64,000 bases of DNA from Siminovitchia fortis (GCF_003605365.2 NZ_QYTU02000019.1:1-64000); one strand, 5' to 3'; counted from the stretch's first letter, positions 1-9,384 are shown. Notes: generated by a model not told the origin, from the sequence alone. Numbers and translations: made by a program.

Positions 1-40
1 TACTAGATTTTACTTTCGTAATTCAGGGTAATACATCTTT

Positions 41-69
41 GCCTGCCTCCGCGTTTTCAGAAGGCAGGC
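41..69 (-). terminator. Hairpin downstream of paaX
   Basis: An 8-bp perfect stem (GCCTGCCT at 41-48 with AGGCAGGC at 62-69) lies five bases past the paaX stop codon. A clear T tract is missing on the minus side, so termination there would be weak. Confidence 0.35.
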
Positions 70-73
70 CATT

Positions 74-955
74 TCATTTGACAATATAGGGATGGTCATT
101 CGCGTCATAAGCCTCATCTTTTTTCCGCAAGTCATTCCCCTTTTCAAATACAGCTTCGAAAAAATCGCTCGCCGGTTTTGCCAGCAGCTGATAATATTGC
201 CTGAAAAGCAATGCCGCATGGTTGCCGCTCCACATCGGCGGCAGCAATTCCTTTGGTAATCCCGGATCTACAAATAGGAACTTCCGGTATTCATGCACCA
301 GTTTGGTTCTTTCGACAAAGCAGTCGGCATCACTCATTTTTCCTTCATTGAGCAAGCTTTGATGGATAATGAATTGTTTGCCGTACACTGAAACAAATTC
401 CTCATATTTTTCTTCAATTTCTTCCAATGGCCAGCTTTTCTTGACTAATTCGGCATTATCTTTCGGTCCGATATATTCAGATGTGAAAAAATCCACAAAT
501 TCCTGGATTTCATATTTTTCAATCAGCCATTCCACTTCTTTCTCCAAATTATTGGGAGAAATCCAGCAGCTGTGCGTGAAGCTCCCAAAGCCGCTCCAAA
601 GCAGTTCTTTCCTCAAGTCATCCCTGATTTGTCTTTTTTCTTCCGGGATTGAATACATAAGCATTCTCCATTTTCCATCCCATTCATGGGGGTCCAGCTT
701 AAATATTCTCCGGCCCGCTTCATCTATACGACTGACACCGCGCGGTGTTAAAAAGTAGAAGCTTTTATTTCCCTGCCTCTCCGATTGCAGCCACCCCTGC
801 TTGACCATCCTTGATACAGCCACCCGAACAGCCTGTTCATTATGGCCGAACTCTTTCAGCAGCCGAATCAGGCTGCCGATCCAAATTTTGTTTCCATAAT
901 GGCGAATATAATCACCATATATTGTAAAGATCATCGATTGTGTGTTAAGGCCCAT
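74..955 (-). CDS. paaX: PaaX-family repressor of phenylacetate catabolism
   Basis: The 293-residue protein matches the PaaX family in length and layout. An N-terminal winged-helix region covers roughly residues 15-75 (LIRLLKEFGHNEQAVRVAVS, then KQGWLQSER), followed by the family's C-terminal domains. PaaX proteins repress paa operons and are released by phenylacetyl-CoA. The ATG at 955 has a modest upstream AGAGAGTG. The gene lies downstream of paaJ in the same direction, separated by repeat copy A, and probably uses its own promoter. Function is inferred from family and location. A possible operator core is reported as a finding. Confidence 0.9.
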   Translation of the reverse strand: MGLNTQSMIFTIYGDYIRHYGNKIWIGSLIRLLKEFGHNEQAVRVAVSRMVKQGWLQSERQGNKSFYFLTPRGVSRIDEAGRRIFKLDPHEWDGKWRMLMYSIPEEKRQIRDDLRKELLWSGFGSFTHSCWISPNNLEKEVEWLIEKYEIQEFVDFFTSEYIGPKDNAELVKKSWPLEEIEEKYEEFVSVYGKQFIIHQSLLNEGKMSDADCFVERTKLVHEYRKFLFVDPGLPKELLPPMWSGNHAALLFRQYYQLLAKPASDFFEAVFEKGNDLRKKDEAYDANDHPYIVK

Positions 956-984
956 ACATCCGTCACTCTCTTCTTTTTATCTGA

Positions 985-990
985 ATTATA
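985..990 (-). promoter_or_regulatory. Candidate -10 box of paaX
   Basis: A perfect TATAAT on the minus strand lies about 30 bases before the paaX start, inside TGTTATAATTC. No good -35 box is visible at 17 bases. Confidence 0.35.
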
Positions 991-1062
991 ACATTCCTAA
1001 CATAAAGAATAAGCAAAACAGTTTCTGGATGTCTTGCTGCCCAAACTTTTTTAAACTGAGTA

Positions 1063-1365
1063 AGAAAGTATAAGATGTTTTAGCATTAAATTTTGAACAA
1101 AGCCTTTTGTTGTCTAGCTCCAGCGCCTATCGACTTGCAGACTTCGCACCTGGTGTGCTCCTGCGGCGTAGCTTATTCGAGGATGTTTGGCTCGCCTCGT
1201 CGCAAAGCTGCACGACGCCAACTCGAGGAAGCATCACACGAGGCCATTTCAAGTAGTAGCTTTCCTACGATAAGTCAACATCGGCTCGTTCCTCGCCGTG
1301 TTTCCTTTATCTCGTCGGAGGCACTCCAGTCTGTACGTCGATGGGCAAGGCGCTTGCGCTTTTCT
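1063..1365 (-). repeat. Palindromic MITE-like repeat, copy A (303 bp)
   Basis: This copy is flanked by TA on both sides (1061-1062 and 1366-1367). It starts AGAAAGTATAAG and ends GCGCTTTTCT, as copies B and E do. It is 108 bp longer than they are because of extra sequence after the shared GACTTCGCACC; that insert contains TTATTCGAGGA, also found in copy D. On the minus strand the element follows the paaJ stop codon almost directly. The 91-codon plus-strand open frame inside it is not a credible gene. Confidence 0.85.
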
Positions 1366-1368
1366 TAA

Positions 1369-2571
1369 TTAGACTTTATTTTCAACGATGACTGAAATTC
1401 CCTGTCCAACCCCGATACACATTGTTGCAAGACCGTACTTTGAATCCCGCCTTTTCATTTCGTAAATCAAGGTTGTTAAAATTCTTGCCCCGCTGGCACC
1501 AAGAGGATGCCCAAAAGCAATGGCGCCTCCATTTACATTTACCTTCTCCTTGTCCAGGCAAAGCTCTTTCATGCACTGCAAAGACTGAGAAGCGAAAGCT
1601 TCATTAAGTTCCACCAAATCCATATCATCCACACTTAATCCTGCCCGCTCCAGGGCCTTTTTACTCGAGTAGATCGGCCCAAGCCCCATGACAGCCGGTT
1701 CAAGGCCTGCTACGGCTCCAACTTTATACGTTACAAGGGGCTTAAATCCTAACTCTTCCGCCTTTTCTTTGCTCATTAACAAAAGGGCCGCCGCTCCGTC
1801 ATTCACGCCGGAAGCATTTCCAGCAGTGACTGTTCCCCCTGGAAAAATAGGCTTTAATTTGGATAGTTTCTCAAATGTAGTATCCGGACGAGGATGTTCG
1901 TCACGATCCACAATGATTTCATTCCCTTTTCTGTCCGTATAAACGACGGGAACTATCTCTTCCTTAAAAACGTTTTCTTCCAACGCCCTTTTAGCTTTCA
2001 TTTGGCTTTCCAAAGCAAACTCGTCTTGCTCTTCTCTGGAAATGCCAAATCGTTTAGCAACATTTTCCGCCGTTTCCGGCATGGTGTCCGCCCCGTACAT
2101 TTCCTTCAGTTTTGGATTGGTAAATCGCCACCCGATAGTCGTATCTTGAAGTTCCATTGAACCGCGCGGAAACTCTTTATCAGGCTTGGCCATGACAAGC
2201 GGTGCCCTTGTCATGCTCTCCGTTCCGCCGGCGATGAAAATGTCCCCGTCGCCAACGGCAATAGCCCTTGCAGCATACATCACCGCATCCAGTCCCGAAC
2301 CGCATAGCCTGTTGACAGTCGTTCCTGCAACATTTAAGGGAAGCCCGGCCAATAATGCGGACATCCTGGCAACGTTTCTGTTGTCTTCCCCTGCCTGGTT
2401 TGCATTTCCCAGAACAACCTCCTCGATTTCCTCTTTCGGAAGTTTAGTGTTGCGATTGATCAAGGCTTCGATGACGATAGCGCCCAAATCATCCGGCCGG
2501 ATGTTTTTCAATGCCCCTTTATACCTGCCAAACGGTGTCCTGACAGCATCTACTATCACAACTTCCCTCAT
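1369..2571 (-). CDS. paaJ: Acetyl-CoA acyltransferase (thiolase), PaaJ-type
   Basis: This 400-residue thiolase has all catalytic landmarks: nucleophilic Cys90 in NRLCGSG, His355 in AFGHPLG and Cys385 in CIGVGQG. In the phenylacetate pathway, PaaJ cleaves 3-oxoadipyl-CoA and 3-oxo-5,6-dehydrosuberyl-CoA, releasing acetyl-CoA and succinyl-CoA. The ATG at 2571 begins [15 protein letters not shown], the usual thiolase N terminus, so an upstream in-frame start at 2607 is rejected. Only 7 bases separate it from the paaH stop, implying translational coupling at the end of paaABCDHJ. The sequence alone cannot exclude a general beta-ketothiolase; the assignment rests on the operon. Confidence 0.88.
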   Translation of the reverse strand: MREVVIVDAVRTPFGRYKGALKNIRPDDLGAIVIEALINRNTKLPKEEIEEVVLGNANQAGEDNRNVARMSALLAGLPLNVAGTTVNRLCGSGLDAVMYAARAIAVGDGDIFIAGGTESMTRAPLVMAKPDKEFPRGSMELQDTTIGWRFTNPKLKEMYGADTMPETAENVAKRFGISREEQDEFALESQMKAKRALEENVFKEEIVPVVYTDRKGNEIIVDRDEHPRPDTTFEKLSKLKPIFPGGTVTAGNASGVNDGAAALLLMSKEKAEELGFKPLVTYKVGAVAGLEPAVMGLGPIYSSKKALERAGLSVDDMDLVELNEAFASQSLQCMKELCLDKEKVNVNGGAIAFGHPLGASGARILTTLIYEMKRRDSKYGLATMCIGVGQGISVIVENKV

Positions 2572-2578
2572 TTTTCTA

Positions 2579-3442
2579 TCAACTCTTTTCGTTATTTGTA
2601 TAGTCATATACGCCTTTTCCGGTTTTCCGCCCTAATCTGCCGGCTTTTACATATTGCTCAAGCAGCGGTGCCGGCCTGTATTTTTCACCGAGTTTTTCAT
2701 GAAGGTATTTCAGGTTGTTCAGGCGTGCATCCAATCCTACAAGATCAGCCAGTTCAAAAGGACCCATCGGGTAATTCAAGCCCAGCTTTATCGCCTTATC
2801 GATATCCTCCGGCGTGCCAAGGCCTTCCTGAAGCATGTAGAACGCTTCATTCCCTACGAGGGCACTGATTCTGCTTGTGACAAAACCCGGGAACTCATTA
2901 ATGACAACAGTTTGTTTTCCCATCTTCTCTGCGGTATTTTTAATCGCTTCTACAGTTTCTTCACTCGTTTCCAATCCCTTGACGATTTCAACCAAAGGCA
3001 TTTTATGGACCGGGTTGAAAAAGTGCATGGCGATTGTTTTCTCAGGCCGTCTTGCATAAGAGGCAATTTCTGTTGGACTCATCGTTGATGTATTTGTCGC
3101 AAACAGACAGTGTCCTGGTGCGGATTCCTCCATCGCTTCAAACACCTGTTTCTTTATCTCGGCTTTTTCCGGAACAGCTTCAATGATCAGATCCGCATGA
3201 GAAGCCGCCTCTTCCAAGTCTGTCTTGTACACTAAATGATCTTTTAAATGTGCAAAGCTTTCCTTCGTCAGCTTCCCTATAGCCAATCCTTTCTCTGCAA
3301 TGTTCATTATTTCTTCTTTAGCGTTAAGAAGGGCTTCCCCGCTTACATCAGTCAGGCTGACTGAGTGGCCGGCCGCTGCCGCCACATATGCTATGCCTCT
3401 TCCCATAACGCCGGAACCGGCCACCGTAATGTTTTGAATCAT
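2579..3442 (-). CDS. paaH: 3-hydroxyacyl-CoA dehydrogenase, PaaH-type
   Basis: The 287-residue protein has an N-terminal NAD-binding fold (VAGSGVMGRGIAYVAA, residues 7-22), then the family motif AMHFFNPVHKMPLVEI with the catalytic His and a C-terminal helical domain. It would oxidise the 3-hydroxyadipyl-CoA intermediate. The start at 3442 has the strong site GGGAGG eight bases upstream; a longer frame to 3562 has no such support and would overlap paaD. It sits between paaD and paaJ. Distinction from 3-hydroxybutyryl-CoA dehydrogenase relies on context. Confidence 0.88.
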   Translation of the reverse strand: MIQNITVAGSGVMGRGIAYVAAAAGHSVSLTDVSGEALLNAKEEIMNIAEKGLAIGKLTKESFAHLKDHLVYKTDLEEAASHADLIIEAVPEKAEIKKQVFEAMEESAPGHCLFATNTSTMSPTEIASYARRPEKTIAMHFFNPVHKMPLVEIVKGLETSEETVEAIKNTAEKMGKQTVVINEFPGFVTSRISALVGNEAFYMLQEGLGTPEDIDKAIKLGLNYPMGPFELADLVGLDARLNNLKYLHEKLGEKYRPAPLLEQYVKAGRLGRKTGKGVYDYTNNEKS

Positions 3443-3516
3443 TCGTTTTCCTCCCTGTAAAAAAGTACGAATAGAAAACTTGTCATCCTCTATTCGTACA
3501 GTGTCTAAACCATTAT

Positions 3517-4017
3517 TCAAATGTTCGAAATCGGTTTCATCGCTTCGAATGGATTTTTGCAAGATTTGCAGTATAAGATGCTTCTGCAGGCTGTCGGACC
3601 AAAAATATTTTCCATCGTCACATAAGTTGACCCGCAGTACGGACAGTCAACATGCCAAGTGCCATCTTCTTCCATATGCCGGGGCGGAGGTGCAATTCCA
3701 AATTTTCTCAGGCCTTCGTGGCCTTTTAGTGTAATTCGGTCAGATGTCCATGGCGGATCATAAATGAACCGGACTTTCGCTGTTTCTGCCGGGGTAGAAG
3801 CCTCAATGGCTTTTACGATATTCCTTTCGATAATTTCCAAAGCCGGACACCCAAGGAATGTCGGCAGTACGTCCACTGTCACCTTCCTGTCATTTATATG
3901 GATATTTTCGATCATTCCCAAATCAATTACGCTGACTGTATCAATCTCCGGGTCTTTGACAGTATCCAAGATTTCCAATATGGCATGTTTGGAAAGGGGC
4001 ATGGCTGTCTTCATCAT
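3517..4017 (-). CDS. paaD: Phenylacetyl-CoA epoxidase maturation subunit PaaD
   Basis: The 166-residue protein has an N-terminal MIP18/SufT-like domain (DPEIDTVSVIDLGMI, PTFLGCPALE) and a C-terminal four-cysteine module, CPYCG followed by CRSILYCKSC and PFEAMKP. This is the usual PaaD architecture. PaaD is thought to help assemble the metal site of the PaaABC oxygenase. The start ATG has GAGGAGTGATCA upstream. It follows paaC by 19 bases in the operon. Confidence 0.93.
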   Translation of the reverse strand: MMKTAMPLSKHAILEILDTVKDPEIDTVSVIDLGMIENIHINDRKVTVDVLPTFLGCPALEIIERNIVKAIEASTPAETAKVRFIYDPPWTSDRITLKGHEGLRKFGIAPPPRHMEEDGTWHVDCPYCGSTYVTMENIFGPTACRSILYCKSCKNPFEAMKPISNI

Positions 4018-4036
4018 TGATCACTCCTCTTGCATA

Positions 4037-4843
4037 TTACCATGAAGCGGCAGTATCCAGACGGTACACCTCCGAAAGGGTTTCAAGAGCGGAATCCAAG
4101 TCGTTCGAATGCTCCCCGATCCGCCCGTTCATTTTCGGTTTTTCAGGGATTTCAGGAAGCTCCAAATCAAGGGATGTGTATGCTTTTTCCAGCTCGGCAA
4201 ACCATCTTTTCTTCAGAACTGTACCTTCTTCAATCAAACCATAGTCGTAAATGTCTTTCGTCAATTTTCCAAACGCAAAAATATCTCCAAAGTCTTTGAC
4301 AACTTCATCGATTGCATTTTTCATTCTCTCGATTGCCTCGTCGGAGGAGCTCAAGAGCTGTACAAACCAAGTTTTCCAATGGAGCGAATGGTAAAAGAGC
4401 TCCAAGTTCACCCTCGCTGCCATTTCGGCCGCAGGCTTATATGAACTGTTTTTCAATGAATCTATTTTCACTTTCTTTGCAGTGGTATAAAAGTAGTTTC
4501 TTACTACGGCGTAAGCCCAATCATACTTGGGCGTTTCCATATAATAGCCTTCACCATTCGGCCTTTCCGCAAGAATGCTGTTTCTGCGTTCCTTGGAAGG
4601 GCGCAAATGCGCCAGCTCATCCGCTGTGCCATAACCCAGTTCCTCCAGTAAACTGTAAAACATGGTTGCATGACCCATAGTGTCCTGGCTGATGGAGGAG
4701 AACGCCACATCTTCCTCGATATGAGGAGCCAATCCGAGCCACTCGGAGCCCCGAAACGAAATCAGAAAATCATCATCTGCCAATTGAAATAACAAATCTG
4801 CAACAGCCTCTTTAAATTTCACATCGGTTTTAACATCTGTCAT
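4037..4843 (-). CDS. paaC: Phenylacetyl-CoA 1,2-epoxidase subunit PaaC
   Basis: The 268-residue helical protein is of ferritin-like type and contains SFRGSEWLGLAPHIEEDVAFSS in its N-terminal part (residues 30-50). PaaC is the structural partner of the catalytic PaaA subunit. The start at 4843 has AGGGGACGG upstream; the alternative ATG at 4864 overlaps that site and is less likely. It overlaps or abuts paaB, as expected for stoichiometric subunits. Confidence 0.93.
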   Translation of the reverse strand: MTDVKTDVKFKEAVADLLFQLADDDFLISFRGSEWLGLAPHIEEDVAFSSISQDTMGHATMFYSLLEELGYGTADELAHLRPSKERRNSILAERPNGEGYYMETPKYDWAYAVVRNYFYTTAKKVKIDSLKNSSYKPAAEMAARVNLELFYHSLHWKTWFVQLLSSSDEAIERMKNAIDEVVKDFGDIFAFGKLTKDIYDYGLIEEGTVLKKRWFAELEKAYTSLDLELPEIPEKPKMNGRIGEHSNDLDSALETLSEVYRLDTAASW

Positions 4844-4845
4844 TT

Positions 4846-5190
4846 CTATCCGTCCCCTCCCCATGAAAGAATTTCTTTCTCATCGAGCATTTTCTGTTCA
4901 TATTGCCGCCATTTCTTTTTCAGATAGCCGTAGCCTTTGGCTGTACGGTAATCCTTATTATCCAAACGGGCAACGCTTCTTTTTTCTTCCGGATCTAAAG
5001 TGCGGATATGATCCCGCTTTACGACCCATATATCGGCAACGGGTTCTCGCCGCATAAAATTCTCCTGCGCCATGACCAGTGCTATTTCTTCATTTGGCGC
5101 CAACAGGCAGAATTGATGCTGGATCGGTGATGTTGCGGTGCGTTTGCTGAATACTTCATACTCATGATAGAACGTGTTTCCGGCAGTCAT
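4846..5190 (-). CDS. paaB: Phenylacetyl-CoA 1,2-epoxidase subunit PaaB
   Basis: This small 114-residue protein matches PaaB: it opens YHEYEVFSKR, has HQFCLLAPNEEIALVMAQEN and VADIWVVKRDHI, and ends in a charged lysine-rich tail. PaaB bridges PaaAC heterodimers in the oxygenase complex. The start has GGGAGG nine bases upstream. It lies 12 bases after paaA and 2 bases before paaC. Confidence 0.93.
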   Translation of the reverse strand: MTAGNTFYHEYEVFSKRTATSPIQHQFCLLAPNEEIALVMAQENFMRREPVADIWVVKRDHIRTLDPEEKRSVARLDNKDYRTAKGYGYLKKKWRQYEQKMLDEKEILSWGGDG

Positions 5191-5202
5191 GACTTTTCCT
5201 CC

Positions 5203-6159
5203 CTATGCTTGGCTGAGCGCTTCCCGCACCCATGCGTTATTTTCATAAGAAACTCTTCTTAAATTCAAGCGTGCCTGGGATCTGGGCCCTTCATTTTTGA
5301 TGATCTTTTTGAATTCATTCCAGTCCGGCTGCCTGTATTCCCATCTTTCTTCCTCTTCATTATATTTAAGCGTTGGATCCGGAATGGTTAATCCCAGTGA
5401 AAGAATCCGGGGAACGTACTTGTTGAAAAATTCCTGCCTGAATTGCTCATTCGTTTTCGTCCTGATTTTGTACTTGATGGTAACGTCCTGCTTGGATTGC
5501 CCTGTCGTATCGCTGCTTGCCGGGCCAAAAAACATCAATAAGGCATCCCACCAGCGGTTGAGGGCATCCTGGATCATTTGCTTTTGCTCTTCGGTTCCTT
5601 CAGCAAGCGCCATGATAATCGCTTCACCATGCTGGGCATGGAATACTTCCTCTGCACAAATGCGCTGAAGAGCCCTGGCATATGGTCCATATGATGCTCC
5701 GAGCATGTTTGTCTGCGTAATGATCGCCGCTCCATCCACCAGCCAGCCAATCAAACCTGCATCGGCCCATGTTACCGTTTTCATATGAAACACATTATGA
5801 AACTTCAAATCTCCTTTAAAAAGATCTTGCATCAAGTCATCCCTGTTTTTTCCATATGGCTTCAATAGATCTTCGGCTACCCTCAATAATAATTGGCCAT
5901 GCCCCATTTCGTCCTGAACCTTTGCCATAATTCCAAGTTTTCTTCTTAACGACGGCGCTTTTGGCACCCATTCCTTTTCGGGGAGCGCTCCCATAATTTC
6001 GCTGATTCCGTGCATGGAAATCAATCTGATCAGGGCTATCCGATATTCTTCAGGCATCCAGTCATCAGCTTCAATTTTATCTCCTGCTTCGATTCTTTCG
6101 ATAAAATTTTGCAATTTTTCTGCTTCCACAGCTTCTTCGGCATACATCAAGCCCGCCAT
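5203..6159 (-). CDS. paaA: Phenylacetyl-CoA 1,2-epoxidase catalytic subunit PaaA
   Basis: The 318-residue diiron oxygenase subunit has the carboxylate/histidine pattern expected of the family: KVQDEMGHGQLLLR (about residues 96-109) and RICAEEVFHAQHGEAI (about 185-200), matching the two E-x2-H half-sites. It epoxidises the ring of phenylacetyl-CoA using oxygen and electrons from a reductase. The ATG has GGGAGG eight bases upstream, and a good promoter lies at 6200-6228. It is the first gene of paaABCDHJ. The usual reductase gene paaE does not follow paaD. Confidence 0.95.
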   Translation of the reverse strand: MAGLMYAEEAVEAEKLQNFIERIEAGDKIEADDWMPEEYRIALIRLISMHGISEIMGALPEKEWVPKAPSLRRKLGIMAKVQDEMGHGQLLLRVAEDLLKPYGKNRDDLMQDLFKGDLKFHNVFHMKTVTWADAGLIGWLVDGAAIITQTNMLGASYGPYARALQRICAEEVFHAQHGEAIIMALAEGTEEQKQMIQDALNRWWDALLMFFGPASSDTTGQSKQDVTIKYKIRTKTNEQFRQEFFNKYVPRILSLGLTIPDPTLKYNEEEERWEYRQPDWNEFKKIIKNEGPRSQARLNLRRVSYENNAWVREALSQA

Positions 6160-6199
6160 ATATATAACCTCCCAGTTTGCATAACAAGGTTTTAACGTT

Positions 6200-6228
6200 A
6201 TTGTATGTTATTGTTATATTAAAATCAA
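6200..6228 (-). promoter_or_regulatory. Sigma-A promoter of paaABCDHJ
   Basis: On the minus strand TTGATT (-35) and TACAAT (-10) are separated by exactly 17 bases. The spacer contains AATATAACA, shared with the paaK and paaI promoters, and the area holds two direct copies of GTTATTGT, a plausible repressor target. Confidence 0.65.
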
Positions 6229-6264
6229 TCGTTCTCCCCTTGAAATATGATGAAAAGACTTATT

Positions 6265-6549
<285 letters not shown>

Positions 6550-6552
6550 TTA

Positions 6553-6747
6553 AGAAAGTATAAGATTTTTTCGTTTTAAAATTTTGAACAAAGCTATTTG
6601 TTGTCTAGCTCCAGCGCCTATCGACTAGCAGACTTCGCACCTCCTCCTACGATAAGTCAACATCGGCTCGTTCCTCGCCGTGTTTCCTTTATCTCGTCGG
6701 AGGCACTCCAGTCTGTACGTCGATGGGCAAGGCGCTTGCGCTTTTCT
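6553..6747 (-). repeat. Palindromic MITE-like repeat, copy B (195 bp)
   Basis: The element is flanked by TA at 6551-6552 and 6748-6749 and has the same length as copy E. Its outer parts GCGCC-TATCGACTAGCAGACT and the reverse of AGTCTGTACGTCGATGGGC pair with each other, as do CCTCCTACGATAAG with CTTTATCTCGTCGGAGG, so a transcript would form one long hairpin. It follows the stop codon of the flavoprotein gene by 2 bases. TATACT near its distal end faces fer. Confidence 0.9.
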
Positions 6748-6749
6748 TA

Positions 6750-7754
6750 TTAAACATTCACCTTTTTGTTTTCCATGACTGTTGTACTGTGAATCGGCTG
6801 GACCCTTGATGACGGATCAATTGAAACTTTCGCATTGCTGACCGCAATCGGGGCTTCTCCGAATCCGGTGGCAATCAATTTGACTTTGCCTTCATACGTA
6901 TTGATATCGCCCACGGCATATACACCTTTGATATTGGTTTCCATCTTTGAGTCAACTACAATTGAATTCTTTTCGATTTCCAGCCCCCAGTCTTTGATAG
7001 GACCCAGAGAAGCGACAAATCCGTAATTACATAAAACGTCATCCACATCGATTGAAATTTCCTCTTTTGTTTTGACGTGCTGTAAAATGACCTGCTCAAT
7101 CTGCCGGTCGCCTATCAGATCCAAGGCCACATAAGGTGTAAAAATATTGACAGAGGATTGGTGAAGTAATTCTGTGCTGTGTTCATGTGCTCTGAATTTA
7201 TCCCTTCGATGTGCTATATTAACTTGTTTGGCAATCGGCTCAAGCATAAGCGACCAATCCACTGCCGAATCGCCGCCGCCGAAAACAAGGACTCGCTTTC
7301 CTGAAAACTTTGCCATATCATCCACGAAATAATGAAGGTTCTCTTGTTCGTACTTCGCCGCTTTTTCCAATGGGAGCTTTCTAGGCTGGAAAGCCCCGTT
7401 TCCTGCAGTGATAATGACAGTGCGTGAAAAATGCCTTCCTTTATCCGTAGTCAATATGAAGGTACCGTCGTTTGCCTTTACTAAAGATTCTACTGATTCT
7501 TCCAGACATATTTCCTGCTCAAACATCTGCATCTGGTTCGTTAAGTTGTCGACCAGCTCCTGTGCACGGACCTTTGGAAATCCGGCTACATCATAGATAT
7601 ACTTTTCAGGATATAAAGCCGTGAGCTGCCCGCCCAGTTGGGGCAGACTCTCGACAATTTTGACTGACATCTGTCTTAGACCTGCATAAAAAGCAGTGAA
7701 CATTCCGGCAGGCCCGCCTCCGATAATCGTTATATCAAATGTTTTATTATCCAT
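6750..7754 (-). CDS. Ferredoxin-NADP reductase-like flavoprotein (YumC type)
   Basis: The 334-residue protein has an FAD-binding motif [12 protein letters not shown] (residues 10-21), [23 protein letters not shown] typical of YumC-type reductases, and an NADPH motif [13 protein letters not shown] (about 155-167). The thioredoxin-reductase-like fold has no redox CxxC pair, as in the YumC/YcgT family. It would pass electrons from NADPH to ferredoxin. Lying beside fer and between paaA and paaK, it is the best candidate to replace PaaE. The Shine-Dalgarno GGAG is rather distant. Function is inferred from family and context. Confidence 0.85.
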   Translation of the reverse strand: MDNKTFDITIIGGGPAGMFTAFYAGLRQMSVKIVESLPQLGGQLTALYPEKYIYDVAGFPKVRAQELVDNLTNQMQMFEQEICLEESVESLVKANDGTFILTTDKGRHFSRTVIITAGNGAFQPRKLPLEKAAKYEQENLHYFVDDMAKFSGKRVLVFGGGDSAVDWSLMLEPIAKQVNIAHRRDKFRAHEHSTELLHQSSVNIFTPYVALDLIGDRQIEQVILQHVKTKEEISIDVDDVLCNYGFVASLGPIKDWGLEIEKNSIVVDSKMETNIKGVYAVGDINTYEGKVKLIATGFGEAPIAVSNAKVSIDPSSRVQPIHSTTVMENKKVNV

Positions 7755-7787
7755 TTATATTTTAAAGCACTCCTTTTTGGCATCGGA

Positions 7788-9122
7788 TTAAGAAAGCATT
7801 ACCGGCCCTGATTTTCTCAAGTCAACGATTCTTATCGCTTTGCCTTCCGACCTTGGAATACTCTTAGGCGTCCCGATCATCGTTTTTACCGAAACGAGGC
7901 AGGCCGATTTAATTTCTTGCTTTATTTTTCTTTCAAGAATCTGCACTTGTTCAGACTTTAGATCTCCATTTATTCCGGAATATAGTTCATCACTTATTTC
8001 AACATGCAGCTCTGCACAGTCCATCGGGCCGTCTTTGACCAGTTTGATTTGATAATGGGGAGCCAAGCCTTCGATTTGCAAGAGTACGCGCTCCATTTCG
8101 GAAGGGAATACATTCACTCCACGAATGATGATCATGTCATCAGTCCTTCCCTTCACCCTGGACATCCTTGCCGTTGTCCTTCCGCATTCACATTTTTCGC
8201 GCGTGATGGAAGCAATATCTCCTGTACGGTATCTGATTAATGGCAACGCTTCCTTAGTAAGGGTTGTAAAAACAAGTTCTCCGTCCTTTCCGTCTTCCAC
8301 CGGCTCGAGTGTTTCAGGATCTATCACTTCTACAAGAAAGTGGTCATCGGCAATATGAAGGCCGTCCTGTGCTACATGGCATTCGATTGATACTCCCGGT
8401 CCCATAATTTCACTTAAACCGTAAATATCGACCGCTTTTATTCCGAGCATATCTTCAATCGTTGCGCGCATTTCTTCCGACCATGGTTCCGCCCCGAAAA
8501 TTCCATACTTCAGGCTGTTATCCCTTGAATCAAGGCCCATATCCTCCATTTTTTCAGCAATGTTTAAGGCATAGGAGGGCGTACATCCAAGTCCCTTTGG
8601 CTTAAAGTCTTGAATGGCCAAAATCTGTCTTTCTGTATTTCCGCCGGAAATGGGCACTACCGCAGCTCCCAACTGCTCAGCGCCGTAGTGCAGCCCCAAA
8701 CCCCCGGTAAACAGCCCATATCCATAAGCATTATGAAATATGTCGCCTTTGCTTCCGCCCGCTGCCGCTATAGCTCTTGCAATCAGCTCAGACCAAACGC
8801 TAATATCGTTTTTTGTATAACCTACGACTGTCGGCTTTCCGCTCGTCCCGGATGATCCGTGCAGACGGACAATATTTTCTATCGGTTCCGCAAACAATCC
8901 AAAAGGATAATGATCCCTCAGGTCCTGCTTTTTTGTAAAAGGCAGCTTCGATATGTCCCCTATACTTTTAATATCATCTATTTTTATTCCATTTTGATCA
9001 AACTTCTCTTTATAAAATTTCACCTTGTTATAAACCCTGTTCAATGTTTCCTGTAATCGTACAAATTGCAACTCTTCCTTCTCTGTAATTGACAGCGTTT
9101 CCATTTCAGGGTTATAAATCAT
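7788..9122 (-). CDS. paaK: Phenylacetate-CoA ligase
   Basis: The 444-residue adenylate-forming enzyme has the P-loop-like LHGSSGTSGKPTVVGYT (about residues 85-101), the motif YGLSEIMGPGVS, and RYRTGDIASI with C-terminal GRTDDMIIIRGVNVFPSEME, characteristic of PaaK. It converts phenylacetate, ATP and CoA to phenylacetyl-CoA, the inducer and first pathway intermediate. The ATG at 9122 has GGAGGT spaced seven bases; a start at 9137 would contain that site. It is the first gene of a paaK-flavoprotein-fer unit with a promoter at 9204-9232. Confidence 0.95.
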   Translation of the reverse strand: MIYNPEMETLSITEKEELQFVRLQETLNRVYNKVKFYKEKFDQNGIKIDDIKSIGDISKLPFTKKQDLRDHYPFGLFAEPIENIVRLHGSSGTSGKPTVVGYTKNDISVWSELIARAIAAAGGSKGDIFHNAYGYGLFTGGLGLHYGAEQLGAAVVPISGGNTERQILAIQDFKPKGLGCTPSYALNIAEKMEDMGLDSRDNSLKYGIFGAEPWSEEMRATIEDMLGIKAVDIYGLSEIMGPGVSIECHVAQDGLHIADDHFLVEVIDPETLEPVEDGKDGELVFTTLTKEALPLIRYRTGDIASITREKCECGRTTARMSRVKGRTDDMIIIRGVNVFPSEMERVLLQIEGLAPHYQIKLVKDGPMDCAELHVEISDELYSGINGDLKSEQVQILERKIKQEIKSACLVSVKTMIGTPKSIPRSEGKAIRIVDLRKSGPVMLS

Positions 9123-9203
9123 TGAATCTACCTCCATTTGTATTTCTTTTCAGCTTTAATGTAACAAAGATGAGTCGATTCCAAGTAAATATGTTATATT
9201 TGT

Positions 9204-9232
9204 AATTTAATCTTTTGCCTAAAAAAAGTCAA
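9204..9232 (-). promoter_or_regulatory. Candidate promoter of paaK
   Basis: TTGACT and TAAATT are spaced 17 bases on the minus strand. Just downstream, AATATAACA recurs, as at the paaA and paaI promoters. Confidence 0.5.
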
Positions 9233-9355
9233 CCATTTTTTCGGAAAATTTGATGTGTTTATAATCATTCTTTTATATTTTTATTTCCTATATCCAAGAA
9301 TCCTCTTCATTTAACCTCAGATTTGTCATATACTTGCAATTTTTCAAATTTTATG

Positions 9356-9384
9356 TTTACAACATTTTTTTATTATGGTATCTT
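9356..9384 (+). promoter_or_regulatory. Candidate promoter of the liv operon
   Basis: TTTACA and TATCTT are spaced 17 bases on the plus strand. The predicted leader to the lipoprotein start is about 160 bases long. The 9123-9551 intergenic stretch otherwise holds only the divergent paaK promoter and the orphan ribosome-binding-like site at 9444. Confidence 0.4.

Noticed and set aside
1093..1368. 91-codon plus-strand frame in repeat A, and similar frames at 53872-54162 and 20041-20283
   Set aside because: They lie almost wholly in the repeats, have no ribosome-binding site, and their translations follow the repeat and not a protein family.
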